From contig NZ_JAQTIC010000005.1 of assembly GCF_029433445.1 (NCBI RefSeq), positions 1 to 64,000 on the forward strand: DNA of 64,000 bases. The letters are read 5' to 3'. Shown here in pieces: positions 47,009 to 57,277 of this stretch; the stretch's first letter is position 1, and every line of letters starts with the position of its first letter. The notes beneath the pieces are model-generated. The model searched no databases and was not told the origin of the DNA. It was given only the letters and a program-made list of their open reading frames with translations. This DNA is from Lactobacillus sp. ESL0701 (lineage in GTDB: Bacteria; Bacillota; Bacilli; Lactobacillales; Lactobacillaceae). The position numbers were made by a program, and so were the translations under genes.

Positions 47009-47027
47009 ATTAACGTTAATCGATTAA
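47009..47027 (+). promoter_or_regulatory. Overlapping palindromes upstream of rpmE2
   Basis: ATTAACGTTAAT (47009-47020) and TTAATCGATTAA (47016-47027) are both perfect 12-bp palindromes. The second resembles the AdcR zinc-repressor consensus TTAACYRGTTAA with two changes. Control of the zinc-free L31 paralogue by zinc is inferred. Confidence 0.4.
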
Positions 47028-47069
47028 TCTATGGCTTGAAATAAGGTCATGGCAAAAGGAGTAATAAAC

Positions 47070-47318
47070 ATGAAACAAGGCATTCATCCAGATTACCAAG
47101 AAGTTGTCTTCATGGACTCAGCTACAGGTGCTAAGTTCGTTGCAGGTTCAACTTTGAAGCCAACGGAAACAGTAGAATACGAAGGTAAAACTTACCCATT
47201 AATTCGCGTTGAAATCACTTCAGATTCTCACCCATTCTACACAGGCAAGCAAAAGTTTGCTCAAGCAGATGGTCGGATCGAAAAGTTCAACAAGAAGTAT
47301 GGTATGAACAAGAAGTAG
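47070..47318 (+). CDS. rpmE2: Ribosomal protein L31 type B
   Basis: An 82-residue L31 of the zinc-free (type B, C-minus) class: it starts [16 protein letters not shown], has [20 protein letters not shown] in the middle and ends KKYGMNKK, with no CxxC zinc motifs. It sits on the large subunit at the inter-subunit bridge. I start at ATG 47070 after AAAAGGAG; the longer frame begins inside the leader. In many Firmicutes this paralogue is induced under zinc limitation, and the palindromes upstream fit such control. A short hairpin terminator follows. Confidence 0.95.
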   Translation: MKQGIHPDYQEVVFMDSATGAKFVAGSTLKPTETVEYEGKTYPLIRVEITSDSHPFYTGKQKFAQADGRIEKFNKKYGMNKK

Positions 47319-47336
47319 TACCTTTGATCTGGTGGA

Positions 47337-47363
47337 AGCAGTCCCATTGGGGCTGTTTTTTTA
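47337..47363 (+). terminator. Terminator after rpmE2
   Basis: CAGTCCC pairs with GGGGCTG around a 3-4 nt loop (about 47338-47356), followed by seven T. Confidence 0.78.
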
Positions 47364-47444
47364 TGTGAAGCTAAATTGTTATACCAAATCGAAATTAAGT
47401 GTAATAATTGCTGTACGGACTTTATTTTTTAGGAGCAAAAATAG

Positions 47445-48812
47445 ATGAAAATGCAACTGGCAGAAATTGCCAAAGCAATCAATTCAACTTGTGAAGGTAA
47501 TGAACAAACAGTTATTACTTCGGTTGCCTTTGACTCAAGAAAAATTACAGATGGCGGCTTGTTTGTCCCACTAATGGGCGAACGCGATGGTCACGACTTT
47601 ATTGATAGTGCAATTGCTAATGGAGCTTGCGCAACTTTATGGCAAAAGGGTCATGCTGATAAACCGACAGCTATTGCCGTGTTAGAAGTTGATGATCCGC
47701 TGTTAAGTATGCAAAAATTAGCACAGTACTACTTAAACAAGGTTAATCCAACTGTTGTTGGTATTACCGGTTCTAATGGTAAGACAACAACTAAAGATAT
47801 GACTGCTGCGGTGCTTGCCAAACGCTTCAACGTGCACAAGACAGATGCTAACTTTAATAATGAAATTGGCGTACCAATGACTATTTTGGAAATGAAACCA
47901 AATACAGAAATTTTGGTTTTGGAAATGGGTATGGATCATGCTGGACAATTACATCATTTAAGTGAATTGACGCATCCTGACGTAACGGTTATTACCATGA
48001 TTGGTGAAGCTCATATTGAATTTTTAGGTTCGCGTGAAGGCATTGCCGATGCCAAAATGGAAATTACTGACTTTTTGCGTGAAGATGGTGAACTCATCTA
48101 CAACGGGGATGAACCGCTTTTACGTGAACGCAGTGCCAAAATTAAGCAAGCAAAAGTTACCTTTGGTTTTGCAAAAGATGATACAGTTTATGCGACAGGC
48201 TTTAGAAGTTATAAGCACCATGCTACCTTTACAATTAACGGTTCGCAAAAGCAGTTTTCAATCCCAATGATTGGTAAACACAATGTTTCTAATGCCATGT
48301 CAGCTCTTTGTGTTGGTCGGCATTTTGGCGAAAGCGATGAAGAAATTGCTGCCGCATTAGCTAACTTCACGCCGACTGCTAACAGAATGGAATGGGAAAA
48401 AGGCGATGTTGGTGAAGATATCATGAGTGATATCTATAACTCCAATCCAACCGCTGTTCGGGCTGTTTTAACTAGTTTTGGTCAAATTCAGGTTCCAGAA
48501 GGCAGCCGCCGCATTGCCGTTTTGGGTGATATGTTGGAACTTGGCAAGCGTTCTGCTATTTTACATGCCGACTTAGCCGATAGCCTTGATCCCCAAGTGA
48601 TTAACGAAGTATATTTATTTGGCGCTGAGATGAATAACTTAGCTGCTGCTTTAAAGAGCAAATACGCGCCAGAGAATTTACATTATTATAGAGAAGATCA
48701 GATGCCGCAAATGATTGCAGCACTGAAGAATGATATTAAGCCGCACGACATTGTAGTCTTAAAAGGTTCGCATGGGATGCACCTTGAGAAAGTATTAGAG
48801 CGGCTTAGATAA
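47445..48812 (+). CDS. murF: UDP-MurNAc-tripeptide D-alanyl-D-alanine ligase
   Basis: A 455-residue Mur ligase adding D-Ala-D-Ala to UDP-MurNAc-tripeptide, the last cytoplasmic step of the peptide stem. The N-terminal domain binds the nucleotide substrate (VAFDSRKITDGGLFVPLMGERDGHDF near 24-50). The ATP loop is GITGSNGKTTTKD (near 106-117), followed by TDANFNNEIGVPMTIL. The ADP-side Asn-rich motif YNSNPTAVRAVL lies near 330. TTTAGGAGC precedes the ATG. cshA follows after 10 bp. alr, which starts D-Ala supply, lies 2 kb downstream. Confidence 0.96.
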   Translation: MKMQLAEIAKAINSTCEGNEQTVITSVAFDSRKITDGGLFVPLMGERDGHDFIDSAIANGACATLWQKGHADKPTAIAVLEVDDPLLSMQKLAQYYLNKVNPTVVGITGSNGKTTTKDMTAAVLAKRFNVHKTDANFNNEIGVPMTILEMKPNTEILVLEMGMDHAGQLHHLSELTHPDVTVITMIGEAHIEFLGSREGIADAKMEITDFLREDGELIYNGDEPLLRERSAKIKQAKVTFGFAKDDTVYATGFRSYKHHATFTINGSQKQFSIPMIGKHNVSNAMSALCVGRHFGESDEEIAAALANFTPTANRMEWEKGDVGEDIMSDIYNSNPTAVRAVLTSFGQIQVPEGSRRIAVLGDMLELGKRSAILHADLADSLDPQVINEVYLFGAEMNNLAAALKSKYAPENLHYYREDQMPQMIAALKNDIKPHDIVVLKGSHGMHLEKVLERLR

Positions 48813-48822
48813 GGAGAATTTA

Positions 48823-50352
48823 GTGAAATTTTCGGAATTAGGATTAAATGATGAGCTTCTAAAAGCGATTAAGCGTTCAGGCTTCGAGGAAGCAACTCCA
48901 ATCCAGGAACAAACAATTCCACTTGCCTTAGCGGGCAAAGATGTAATTGGTCAGGCACAAACCGGTACTGGTAAGACAGCTGCCTTTGCTTTGCCAATTT
49001 TACAAAACTTAGATCGTCACGAAAAGACAATTCAAGCTTTAATTATTGAACCAACACGTGAACTTGCTATTCAAACGCAAGAAGAACTTTTCCGTTTAGG
49101 CCGTGATGAAAAGGCACGTGTGCAAGTAGTTTACGGTGGGGCTGACATCGGTCGACAAATCCGCTCACTTAAAAAGCAAGTGCCAGCAATTTTAGTTGGT
49201 ACTCCAGGTCGTCTACTTGACCACTTAAAGCGTAAGACAATCGACTTAGAAAATGTTAATACCATTGTGCTTGATGAAGCCGATGAAATGCTTGACATGG
49301 GCTTTATTCAAGATATTGAAAGTATCTTAAGCTACGTGAAAAATCGTAAGCAAACTTTGCTGTTTAGTGCGACCATGCCGAAGCCAATTTTGCGTATCAG
49401 CGAAAAATTCATGAACAACCCAGAGATTGTTCGTATTAAGGCTAAGGAATTAACTGCTGACTTAATTGACCAATATTTTGTCCGTTCAAAGGACTCAGAA
49501 AAATTCGACATTATGTGTCGGTTGATTGACGTTGAAAGTCCAGACTTAGCGGTTATTTTTGTGCGGACCAAGCGTCGTGTTGACGAAGTTACTCGCGGCT
49601 TGCAAGCTCGCGGTTATAATGCTGCTGGTATTCATGGTGACTTGTCACAAGCACGCAGAATGAGCGTCTTGAAACGTTTCCGCAGCGGCAAGCTTGATAT
49701 TTTGGTTGCGACTGACGTTGCTGCCCGCGGGCTTGATATTTCTGGTGTGACCCACGTTTACAATTATGATATTCCACAAGATCCAGATTCATACGTTCAC
49801 CGTATTGGTCGTACCGGTCGTGCGGGTCAAAATGGGATGTCTGTTACCTTCGTGACCCCAAACGAAATTGGCTACATGCGGACCATCGAACAATTGACCA
49901 AGAAGAAGATGGAACCACTTCGTCCACCATCAGACGATCAGGCTTTGCGTGGTCAATTGAAGGTTGCCAAGACTAAGATTGAAGACCTGATGAAGGAAGA
50001 CTTGACTAAGTATACCCAAGATGCTGATGAACTCTTGGAAAATTATTCAGCAGTTGACCTTGTTTCTGCTTTCTTGAAGAACTTATCTAAGGATTCTTCA
50101 AAGGTTGAAGTTAAGATTAGTTCTGAAAAGCCGTTACCATATAAGGGTGGCGGTCGTCGTGGCGGCGGCCGCGGACGTGGTCATTATGGTCATGGTTCAA
50201 GAAATGGTCACGGTGGTCGTGGCGGTTATCGTGGTGGTGACCGTAACCATCGTGGCGGCGATCGCGATCATGGTCATGGCAATTACCGCGGTGGTCATTC
50301 ACGCCGCAATGGCGGCGATCACAATTTTGTGATTAAGAATAAAAAAGATTAA
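48823..50352 (+). CDS. cshA: DEAD-box ATP-dependent RNA helicase CshA
   Basis: A 509-residue RNA helicase. Motifs in order: Q motif ([11 protein letters not shown], near 19), motif [11 protein letters not shown] (near 45), PTRELA, motif [10 protein letters not shown] (near 152), SAT (near 182), and motif [13 protein letters not shown] (near 326). From about 440 the tail is a low-complexity Gly/Arg/His-rich region of RGG type ([16 protein letters not shown] and similar), likely for RNA binding. It starts with GTG after AAGGAG. CshA acts in ribosome assembly and mRNA decay, notably in the cold. It probably shares a transcript with murF and is followed by a terminator. Confidence 0.94.
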   Translation: MKFSELGLNDELLKAIKRSGFEEATPIQEQTIPLALAGKDVIGQAQTGTGKTAAFALPILQNLDRHEKTIQALIIEPTRELAIQTQEELFRLGRDEKARVQVVYGGADIGRQIRSLKKQVPAILVGTPGRLLDHLKRKTIDLENVNTIVLDEADEMLDMGFIQDIESILSYVKNRKQTLLFSATMPKPILRISEKFMNNPEIVRIKAKELTADLIDQYFVRSKDSEKFDIMCRLIDVESPDLAVIFVRTKRRVDEVTRGLQARGYNAAGIHGDLSQARRMSVLKRFRSGKLDILVATDVAARGLDISGVTHVYNYDIPQDPDSYVHRIGRTGRAGQNGMSVTFVTPNEIGYMRTIEQLTKKKMEPLRPPSDDQALRGQLKVAKTKIEDLMKEDLTKYTQDADELLENYSAVDLVSAFLKNLSKDSSKVEVKISSEKPLPYKGGGRRGGGRGRGHYGHGSRNGHGGRGGYRGGDRNHRGGDRDHGHGNYRGGHSRRNGGDHNFVIKNKKD

Positions 50353-50365
50353 TGATTTATTTAAA

Positions 50366-50398
50366 AGTGAGTTGTTCTGGTGAGCAGCTCACTTTTTG
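50366..50398 (+). terminator. Terminator between cshA and acpS
   Basis: GTGAGTTG pairs with CAGCTCAC (one G-T wobble) around a 9-nt loop, followed by five T. Confidence 0.82.
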
Positions 50399-50429
50399 TA
50401 TTATAATTTTGAAATGTGAGGTAAAGAAA

Positions 50430-50783
50430 ATGATTGTTGGCGTAGGAATTGATGCAGTTGAAGTTGAACGAGTTGCTAAGATCGTTGCCAAGGGCGATAA
50501 TTTTGCTAAAAGGGCACTAACTCCTAAGGAGTTTGCCCAATATCAGAAAATGCAGGGTAAACGCAAGGTGGAATATCTTGGCGGTCGTTTTTCGATTAAA
50601 GAAGCCTTCTCTAAGGCAATGGGGACTGGACTTGGTAAGTCACTCGGCTTACAGGACGTAGAGACCCTCTGGGATGATTTGGGTCATCCAGTAACGACTT
50701 CAACCAAATTCGATGGCAACATTTTCCCTAGTATTACTCACGACAATCATGAAATTATTACATTAATTGTGTTGGAGAAATAA
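50430..50783 (+). CDS. acpS: Holo-[acyl-carrier-protein] synthase
   Basis: A 117-residue phosphopantetheinyl transferase that activates acyl carrier protein. The metal-binding start [15 protein letters not shown] (Asp8) and [17 protein letters not shown] (Glu near 58) are the two family hallmarks. The end [17 protein letters not shown] is typical. I use the ATG at 50430 after GTGAGGT; the longer frame starts at the cshA stop and passes through a terminator. It runs directly into alr (1 bp gap), a conserved acpS-alr pair in Firmicutes. Confidence 0.96.
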   Translation: MIVGVGIDAVEVERVAKIVAKGDNFAKRALTPKEFAQYQKMQGKRKVEYLGGRFSIKEAFSKAMGTGLGKSLGLQDVETLWDDLGHPVTTSTKFDGNIFPSITHDNHEIITLIVLEK

Positions 50784-50784
50784 A

Positions 50785-51915
50785 ATGGTTCCAGGAATAC
50801 ATCGTCCGGCAGCAGTCCGTGTTGACTTAGATGCAATCAGACAAAATATCAAGCAAGAATTAAATCATTTAGAACCGGGACAGAAATTGTTTGCGGTAGT
50901 TAAGGCTAATGCCTATGGTCACGGAGCAGTTAAAGTCGCGCAAGTTGCTGCAAAAGCTGGTGCAGCGGGCTTTTGCGTCGCAATTTTGGATGAAGCACTG
51001 GAATTGCGGCGGGCAGGGATTGTTCAGCCAATTTTGGTTTTGGGCGTGACGCCAGTTGAATATGCGATGCTGGCAGCAGCTAATGGGGTCTCTTTGACTG
51101 TGCCAGATTTAGCCTGGCTAAAAGCAGCCGCACAAAATTTAGCAGCTAGTGACTTGCAGCTAAAAATTCACTTGGCAGTTGATTCGGGGATGGGGCGTAT
51201 CGGCTTTAGCAGTGATGATGAATTTGTGGCTGCTAATGATTTTTTGCTTACTAATCAAAACTTTATCGTTGAGGGCTTGTTTACACACTTTGCCTCTGCC
51301 GATAGCAGTGATGATACTTACTTTAAGCAGCAGGTTGTGCGGTTTAACCACCTAAAGGGTCTGCTTAAGGTAAAGCCAAAATGGATTCACGTTGATAACA
51401 CTGCCGCCAGCGTTTTTGATAAAAAAATCCCTAGCGACTTGGTACGCTTTGGGATTGGTCTTTATGGATTGAATCCGTCTTCTAATCCAAATAGCGAAGA
51501 CTTATCTACTAAGATTAAGCTGCACCCAGCTCTATCATTTGAAAGTGAACTGGTGCAGGTACATACAATCCACCAAGGTCAAGGTGTCGGTTATGGTTCA
51601 ACTTATATTGCCGATCAAGACCAAATTATTGGTACGGTTCCCGTTGGTTATGCCGATGGCTTCATTCGGAAGTTCCAGGGCTTTAAAGTCAAAGTGGGAG
51701 ATGAATATTGTCCCATTGTTGGCCGCGTCTGTATGGATCAATTAATGGTACTATTGCCGCATGAGATGCCTGCTGGCACCAAGGTAGTGTTAATTTCTAA
51801 TGATCCCACTACACCTAATAATATCAAGGCAGCTGCGGATTACGTTGACTCAATTCACTATGAGGTGGCCTGTTTACTTGATGACCGCCTGCCACGAATT
51901 TACGATCACGAATAA
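50785..51915 (+). CDS. alr: Alanine racemase
   Basis: A 376-residue PLP enzyme producing D-alanine for peptidoglycan and teichoic acids. The PLP lysine is Lys40 in [12 protein letters not shown], and the second catalytic residue is Tyr270 in GVGYGSTY. The C-terminal [13 protein letters not shown] block lines the active site. I start at ATG 50785, close behind GGAGAAATAA at the acpS end. It supplies the substrate later joined by D-Ala-D-Ala ligase and used by murF upstream. A strong bidirectional terminator follows. Confidence 0.97.
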   Translation: MVPGIHRPAAVRVDLDAIRQNIKQELNHLEPGQKLFAVVKANAYGHGAVKVAQVAAKAGAAGFCVAILDEALELRRAGIVQPILVLGVTPVEYAMLAAANGVSLTVPDLAWLKAAAQNLAASDLQLKIHLAVDSGMGRIGFSSDDEFVAANDFLLTNQNFIVEGLFTHFASADSSDDTYFKQQVVRFNHLKGLLKVKPKWIHVDNTAASVFDKKIPSDLVRFGIGLYGLNPSSNPNSEDLSTKIKLHPALSFESELVQVHTIHQGQGVGYGSTYIADQDQIIGTVPVGYADGFIRKFQGFKVKVGDEYCPIVGRVCMDQLMVLLPHEMPAGTKVVLISNDPTTPNNIKAAADYVDSIHYEVACLLDDRLPRIYDHE

Positions 51916-51930
51916 TTAACCTATTAAATT

Positions 51931-51968
51931 AAAAACCACTGCTAGATTATCTCTAGCAGCGGTTTTAT
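51931..51968. terminator. Bidirectional terminator after alr
   Basis: AAACC-CTGCTAGA pairs with TCTAGCAG-GGTTT around TTATC, with A and T runs on either side. It is shared with the convergent CBS-ACT gene. Confidence 0.9.
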
Positions 51969-51989
51969 TTGATTAGTGAATTTTAATTA

Positions 51990-52694
51990 TTACTTTTCCG
52001 GGTTGTCAATGTAAACTCCGGGATTCTCATCACTCATGATGGTCATTCCCGCTTGCAGGTCTTCAATTTCAGAAACAACATAACCTTTATGTTCTAGCTT
52101 GCTGACAATGGTCTTCAAGGTGCTTTCACTGATGCCAGCTGGCAGTGTAAATAGAATCCGGCGGACAAAAGTTCCGTCGGTTTCTGCGGCAGTTGCGTCT
52201 AAGCTCATAACACCGGCAATGTTTGAATATTTAGTAATAACTTTGGTCATCTTAGCCAAATTGCCGCGGTCGTTATCGGTCAGTACGGTAAAGACATAAG
52301 AACCAGTTTTAATGTTCCAAGCATTAGACAACATGTCGAGTAAGCGCGAGTGGGTTAGAATGCCGTAAAATTTGCCGCTTTCATCTAAAACGGAAATATA
52401 AGGTAAGTCCTTAATCGTGAAGAAAACTTTAAAAAATGGTGAGTTTACTTTAATTGTTTTAGTGGCATTTTTGAGTAATTCAGTGACCGGTAGACTCATA
52501 TCCTTACCTTGGGATTTGTGCCGGTAGATGTGCATTTTGTAAATATTACCACGGAAAATAGTACCAGTGTCATCAAGAATCGGCACACACCGAAACCCAG
52601 AATCTTCGAGGGTTTTAAGTGCTTCTTCGAGTGTGGCGTGCTCGTTAACCGTTACTAGGTAATCTTTTTTAATAACTAGAGATTTGATAAGCAT
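51990..52694 (-). CDS. CBS-pair and ACT domain protein (AcuB-like)
   Basis: A 234-residue cytoplasmic protein: two CBS motifs (residues about 5-60 and 75-130, a Bateman module that usually binds adenosine nucleotides) followed by an ACT-like domain (about 140-215, YVFTVLTDNDRGNLAKMTKVITKYSNIAGVMSL). The layout is like AcuB/YtjI-type proteins of unknown function in lactobacilli. GGAGGC precedes the ATG. It is a single gene divergent from pth. A regulatory, ligand-sensing role is inferred from the domains only. Confidence 0.85.
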   Translation of the reverse strand: MLIKSLVIKKDYLVTVNEHATLEEALKTLEDSGFRCVPILDDTGTIFRGNIYKMHIYRHKSQGKDMSLPVTELLKNATKTIKVNSPFFKVFFTIKDLPYISVLDESGKFYGILTHSRLLDMLSNAWNIKTGSYVFTVLTDNDRGNLAKMTKVITKYSNIAGVMSLDATAAETDGTFVRRILFTLPAGISESTLKTIVSKLEHKGYVVSEIEDLQAGMTIMSDENPGVYIDNPEK

Positions 52695-52885
52695 GAGATT
52701 GCCTCCATTTGTATAAATAATCCTTGTAATTATAACATAGATGGTTTTACGATTAAATAAATATTAAAATAAATTGTTAAACTGATAAATTAAAAGAGGA
52801 ACTAGTTGCTAGATTGTAGCTGTTAAGCTAAATAAATGGCACGAATGTGCTATCATTAATACGATTAAATATAAGGGGAATTTTA

Positions 52886-53452
52886 ATGAAAATTATTGCA
52901 GGTCTGGGAAATCCAGGCAAAAAATACGATGGTACTAAGCACAATACGGGCTTTATGGCACTAGATCATTATTTGACAGAAAATAATCTTACACTTGAAC
53001 GTGATAAGTTTGAAGGCAAATTTACAAAACAGAAAATTAACGGCACAGATGTTATCTTGCTTGAGCCGCAAACATACATGAATGATTCAGGACGATCTGT
53101 TGCGCAAGTAGCGCACTTTTTTAAGGTGGCACCACAAGATATTTTAATTATTCATGATGACATGGACATGGCTTTAGGCAAAATTCGGGTCCGAGCCAAT
53201 GGTAAGTCGGGCGGTCACAATGGCATTAGAAGCATTATTCGCGACTTAGGAACAAGTGACTTTAACCGCTTGAAGATTGGTATTCGCCACCCTGCAGAAG
53301 TGACAGAAGCAAGTGTAATTTCTTGGGTATTGTCGCCATTTAATAAGGAGCAGCAGGAGTTAATGTCAGCTGCCTTTGCCAGGAGCAGTCAGATTATCGC
53401 TGATTTTATTGCTGGTCAAAGCAGCCAATATTTAATGAATAAATATAACTAA
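52886..53452 (+). CDS. pth: Peptidyl-tRNA hydrolase
   Basis: A 188-residue enzyme releasing tRNA from peptidyl-tRNA. The start KIIAGLGNPGKKYDGTKHNTGF contains the catalytic His19 and Asn residues. IIHDDMDMALGKIR (near 92) holds the conserved Asp, and GKSGGHNGIRSI near 112 is the third hallmark. I use the ATG at 52886 after AAGGGGAA. It is followed by mfd after 1 bp, the standard pth-mfd arrangement of Firmicutes, and begins the long housekeeping run to dusB. Confidence 0.97.
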   Translation: MKIIAGLGNPGKKYDGTKHNTGFMALDHYLTENNLTLERDKFEGKFTKQKINGTDVILLEPQTYMNDSGRSVAQVAHFFKVAPQDILIIHDDMDMALGKIRVRANGKSGGHNGIRSIIRDLGTSDFNRLKIGIRHPAEVTEASVISWVLSPFNKEQQELMSAAFARSSQIIADFIAGQSSQYLMNKYN

Positions 53453-53453
53453 A

Positions 53454-56400
53454 ATGCGTTTAACAAATTTACTTGAACAAGATCAAGGTTTATCAGATTT
53501 TATTAAAAAAACTACGCAAGTTAATAATTCTTTGATCACTGGCGCCACTGCCGGTGCTTTTAGTCTGCTGTTAAAGCAAATTGTTCAGGAATTAAACCAG
53601 CCACTGCTCTTAATTGAAGAAAACGAAAGCAAGGCACAAAAATTAACCAGTGAATTAAGTGCCATCATGCCTAGTGGCATGGTGCAAAGCTTTCCGGTTG
53701 ACGCGACAATTGCCACGCAGACGGCAGTAAGTTCGCCTGATGAATTGAGCGGCCGAATTCAGGCGCTTAACCTATTATTAAGTGAGCAGCCGGGAATTGT
53801 GGTAACTACCCCACAAGGCTTGCAATATCAATTGTCAGATCCAGCCGCATTTAAACAGGCTCGGCGCGAGTTTGCCCCAGGTAAAGAATTTGATTTGGCT
53901 GCGTTAACCAGTTGGCTGGTGCAAACGGGTTATCGCCGGGAAAACTTGGTCGCACGTCCGGGTGAATTTGCTTTACGCGGCGATATTTTAGATATTTATC
54001 CATTAGATCGGGAAAATCCGCTGCGAATGGAATTTTTCGGTGATGAAATTGATACGATTAAAGAATTTGACTTGGCTAGTCAGCGCAGTCAAAAGACCAT
54101 AGACCAAGTCACCGTTGCCGCCGCACAGGATCGGGTCTTTACAGCTGATGATTTTGCACGGGCAAGGACTGCAATTGCTAAAGCAATGGCTGATGCGCCA
54201 GCGCCAGTAGAAGCAGTTAAGGATCACTTTACGCAAACGCTTGATGAGCTCAAAGACGGCACATTACCACAAAATTACGCCTTTTTAGTTGATTTTTTAA
54301 TTAAGGAGCCGAGTAATCTATTAGCATACCTTGCGCCAAGTGGCGTGGTGTTATTAGATGATTGGCCGTTGATCGATCAGGCAGTTAAAACCGTGGATCA
54401 GCAGAATGCTGGCTTTATTGATGATGAATTAAAGACCGGAGCAATGCTGCCGGGACAGGAGTTGCGTGCCAATTTTAATCAAAATTGGACCAAGGATCGG
54501 CACGCTCATATTTATTTTTCACTCTTTCAACGGAGTATGGGGCGTATTCGCTTGGGGCAATTGTTTGACTGGCAGACACGTGAGCCGCAGCAATTCTTTA
54601 GTCAGATGCCGCTGATTAAGACCGAAATTGAATCTTACCAGAAGACACGGCAAACAGTGATTTTGCAGGCAGATAATGATAAACGGGCACATCAAATCAG
54701 TCAAACGATGGCAGAATTTGGTCTTGATGTGCCGGTAGTTGATGCTAGTGCGATTAGTGAACACCAAACGCAGATTATTGTTGGCGGATTTACCAGTGGC
54801 TTTACACTGCCTGAAATTAGTTTGGTTTATCTAACCGAACACGAATTATTTAATAAAACAACGCACCATAAACGGCGAATTAAAACCCTGGAAAATGCCC
54901 AGCGCTTGCGTAATTATACTGAACTGAAGCCAGGCGATTATGTTGTTCATGTTAATCATGGGATTGGCCGTTTTGAAGGAATTAAAACACTAGAAAATCA
55001 GGGCATTAAGCGGGATTACATTACCATTACCTACCAGCACGGCGACCAATTGTTTGTGCCTGCCGATCAATTAAGCTTGGTGCAAAAGTATGTTGCTTCG
55101 GAAGGTAAAACTCCCCACGTTAACAAGCTAGGTGGCAGTGAATGGGCGAAGACAAAACGCAAGGTACAGTCAAAGGTTGAGGATATTGCCGATGACCTCA
55201 TTGAATTGTATGCTAAACGTGAGTCCGAAAAGGGCTTTGCCTTTTCACCGGACGATGATTTGCAGCGGCAGTTTGAAGATGCTTTTCCTTATGTGGAAAC
55301 GCCAGATCAATTGCGGTCAATTAAGGAAATTAAGCATGACATGGAGCAGGATAAGCCAATGGACCGTCTGCTGGTGGGGGATGTTGGCTTTGGTAAGACG
55401 GAAGTAGCTTTAAGAGCGGCTTTTAAAGCCATTCAAGACAATAAGCAAGTCGCCTTTTTGGTACCGACAACAATTTTAGCGCAGCAGCATTACGAAACAA
55501 TCCAGGATCGCTTTAAAGATTTTCCGGTTAACTTTGCGATGCTGTCACGTTTTCAAACTCCAGCAAAAGCTAAGGAAATCGTTGCGGGATTAAAAGATGG
55601 TAAAGTTGACTTAGTGGTCGGCACACACCGGATCTTGTCCAAGGATGTTAAATTTAAAAATCTAGGACTCTTGATTGTCGATGAGGAACAGCGGTTTGGC
55701 GTTAAGCACAAGGAAAAATTAAAGGAACTCAAAGCTAATATTGATGTCTTGACTTTGACGGCAACGCCAATTCCGCGAACGCTGCATATGTCAATGGTCG
55801 GTGTTCGCGACCTGTCAGTCATGGAAACGCCGCCGTCTAATCGGTATCCGATTCAAACTTATGTCATGGAACAGATTCCAAGCGTGATTAAGGATGCGTG
55901 CTTACGTGAAATGCAGCGCGGCGGGCAGGTCTTTTACCTGCATAATCGCATTGGTGACATTGACGATGTTGTTAACCAGTTGCAAAATTTAATTCCGCAG
56001 GCGCGCATTGCTAGTGTGCACGGGCGCATGAGCCAGAACCAGATGGAAGATATTCTGTACCGCTTTTTGAATCGGGAATTTGATATCTTGGTGACCACAA
56101 CCATTATTGAAACGGGGATTGATATGCCCAATGTGAACACAATGATTGTGGAAGACGCGGATCATTATGGTCTAAGTCAGCTTTATCAGTTGCGGGGTCG
56201 GATCGGTCGTAGCGCGCGGTTAGCGTATGCCTACTTTTTGTATCAACCTAATAAGGTTCTAACTGAAATTGGGGAAAAACGACTGGATGCAATTCGTGAT
56301 TTTACTGAGTTGGGCTCCGGCTTTAAGATTGCGATGCGTGACTTGTCAATTAGAGGTGCCGGCAACATGCTTGGTGCTCAGCAGCACGGTTTCATTGACA

Positions 56401-56945
56401 GTGTTGGCTATGATTTGTACTCACAAATGCTGGCTGATGCGGTTCGTGAACGTAAGGGCAAAAAGCGCATTAACAAGACTAATGCGGAAATTGATTTAGG
56501 CTTAGAGGCTTACATTCCTGACACGTATATTGGCGATCAAGAAGAAAAAATCGAATTTTACAAGAAGATTAAAACGGCTGATGCCGATGAGCTTGACCAA
56601 ATTCAGGATGAATTGATTGACCGCTTTGGCGATTATCCGCAGCCAGTTGAAAACTTGCTGGCGATGGCTAATTTAAAGATTGAGACCGATTTAGCTCAGG
56701 TTTTAAATATTGTTAAAACAGCTAATCGCGTTAAAGTGGAATTTGCACCTGATGCCAGTCGAGAACTAGAGGGATCAAATATTTTTAAGGCCTTGGAACA
56801 CGTTAAGTTAAAGGCTAGAATAAGCTTATCGCCGCAAAAGCGGCTGGTGGTTCTGTTAGAACTGCCAGCTAATGAGAATAGCCGCATGCTGACAAATGAA
56901 TTGATGACATTTATGACTGCGGCAAGTGATATTATTCAAAGATAG
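53454..56945 (+). CDS. mfd: Transcription-repair coupling factor
   Basis: A 1163-residue DNA translocase that displaces stalled RNA polymerase and recruits UvrA. Regions: UvrB-like N-terminal domains (about 1-350), RNA-polymerase-interacting CarD-like domain (near 490-560, GDYVVHVNHGIGRFEGI), RecG-like helicase core with Walker A GDVGFGKTE near 641-650, DEEQRFG near 742 and TATPIPRTLHMS near 765, and a C-terminal TRCF domain (about 1020-1110, DTYIGDQEEKIEFYKKI). Length is normal. No ribosome site stands before the ATG, so it is likely translated by coupling with pth. Confidence 0.97.
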   Translation: MRLTNLLEQDQGLSDFIKKTTQVNNSLITGATAGAFSLLLKQIVQELNQPLLLIEENESKAQKLTSELSAIMPSGMVQSFPVDATIATQTAVSSPDELSGRIQALNLLLSEQPGIVVTTPQGLQYQLSDPAAFKQARREFAPGKEFDLAALTSWLVQTGYRRENLVARPGEFALRGDILDIYPLDRENPLRMEFFGDEIDTIKEFDLASQRSQKTIDQVTVAAAQDRVFTADDFARARTAIAKAMADAPAPVEAVKDHFTQTLDELKDGTLPQNYAFLVDFLIKEPSNLLAYLAPSGVVLLDDWPLIDQAVKTVDQQNAGFIDDELKTGAMLPGQELRANFNQNWTKDRHAHIYFSLFQRSMGRIRLGQLFDWQTREPQQFFSQMPLIKTEIESYQKTRQTVILQADNDKRAHQISQTMAEFGLDVPVVDASAISEHQTQIIVGGFTSGFTLPEISLVYLTEHELFNKTTHHKRRIKTLENAQRLRNYTELKPGDYVVHVNHGIGRFEGIKTLENQGIKRDYITITYQHGDQLFVPADQLSLVQKYVASEGKTPHVNKLGGSEWAKTKRKVQSKVEDIADDLIELYAKRESEKGFAFSPDDDLQRQFEDAFPYVETPDQLRSIKEIKHDMEQDKPMDRLLVGDVGFGKTEVALRAAFKAIQDNKQVAFLVPTTILAQQHYETIQDRFKDFPVNFAMLSRFQTPAKAKEIVAGLKDGKVDLVVGTHRILSKDVKFKNLGLLIVDEEQRFGVKHKEKLKELKANIDVLTLTATPIPRTLHMSMVGVRDLSVMETPPSNRYPIQTYVMEQIPSVIKDACLREMQRGGQVFYLHNRIGDIDDVVNQLQNLIPQARIASVHGRMSQNQMEDILYRFLNREFDILVTTTIIETGIDMPNVNTMIVEDADHYGLSQLYQLRGRIGRSARLAYAYFLYQPNKVLTEIGEKRLDAIRDFTELGSGFKIAMRDLSIRGAGNMLGAQQHGFIDSVGYDLYSQMLADAVRERKGKKRINKTNAEIDLGLEAYIPDTYIGDQEEKIEFYKKIKTADADELDQIQDELIDRFGDYPQPVENLLAMANLKIETDLAQVLNIVKTANRVKVEFAPDASRELEGSNIFKALEHVKLKARISLSPQKRLVVLLELPANENSRMLTNELMTFMTAASDIIQR

Positions 56946-56955
56946 AGGGATAAAG

Positions 56956-57198
56956 ATGCGAATTGATAAATTTTTAAAAGTTTCGCGATTGGTTAAGAGA
57001 AGACCAATTGCTAAGGAAATGGCAGATCAGGGACGAATTAAGGTTAACGACCGAGTAGTTAAGTCCAGCTATGATGTCAAAGTCGGCGACGTTATTGAAG
57101 TTGGTTATGGTTCAAGACAAGTTAAGGCCAAGGTATGTGCAATTCGTGAAACTACCAAAAAGGCTGAAGCAAGTGAGCTTTATGAACTAGTTGATTAA
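56956..57198 (+). CDS. rqcP: S4-domain protein RqcP (YabO family)
   Basis: An 80-residue S4 RNA-binding protein. It starts MRIDKFLKVSRLVKRRPIAK and contains GRIKVNDRVVKSSYDVKVGD (the S4 core), matching Hsp15/YabO. In Bacillus the family member RqcP works with RqcH in alanine tailing of stalled nascent chains on 50S subunits. I start at ATG 56956 after AGAGGGAT. It lies 10 bp after mfd and before divIC, as in Bacillus. Confidence 0.93.
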   Translation: MRIDKFLKVSRLVKRRPIAKEMADQGRIKVNDRVVKSSYDVKVGDVIEVGYGSRQVKAKVCAIRETTKKAEASELYELVD

Positions 57199-57277
57199 TC
57201 GGTTTCGATATTAATGACTTTTATAGGTGGCCTTGTTATAATTAAAATAGTATTGTTTTAATAATAGGGGATCAAAA

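Noticed and set aside
50105-50332. Overlapping frames on both strands in the cshA tail
   Set aside because: They arise from the Gly/Arg/His codon repeats of the RGG region. They have no ribosome site and unnatural composition.
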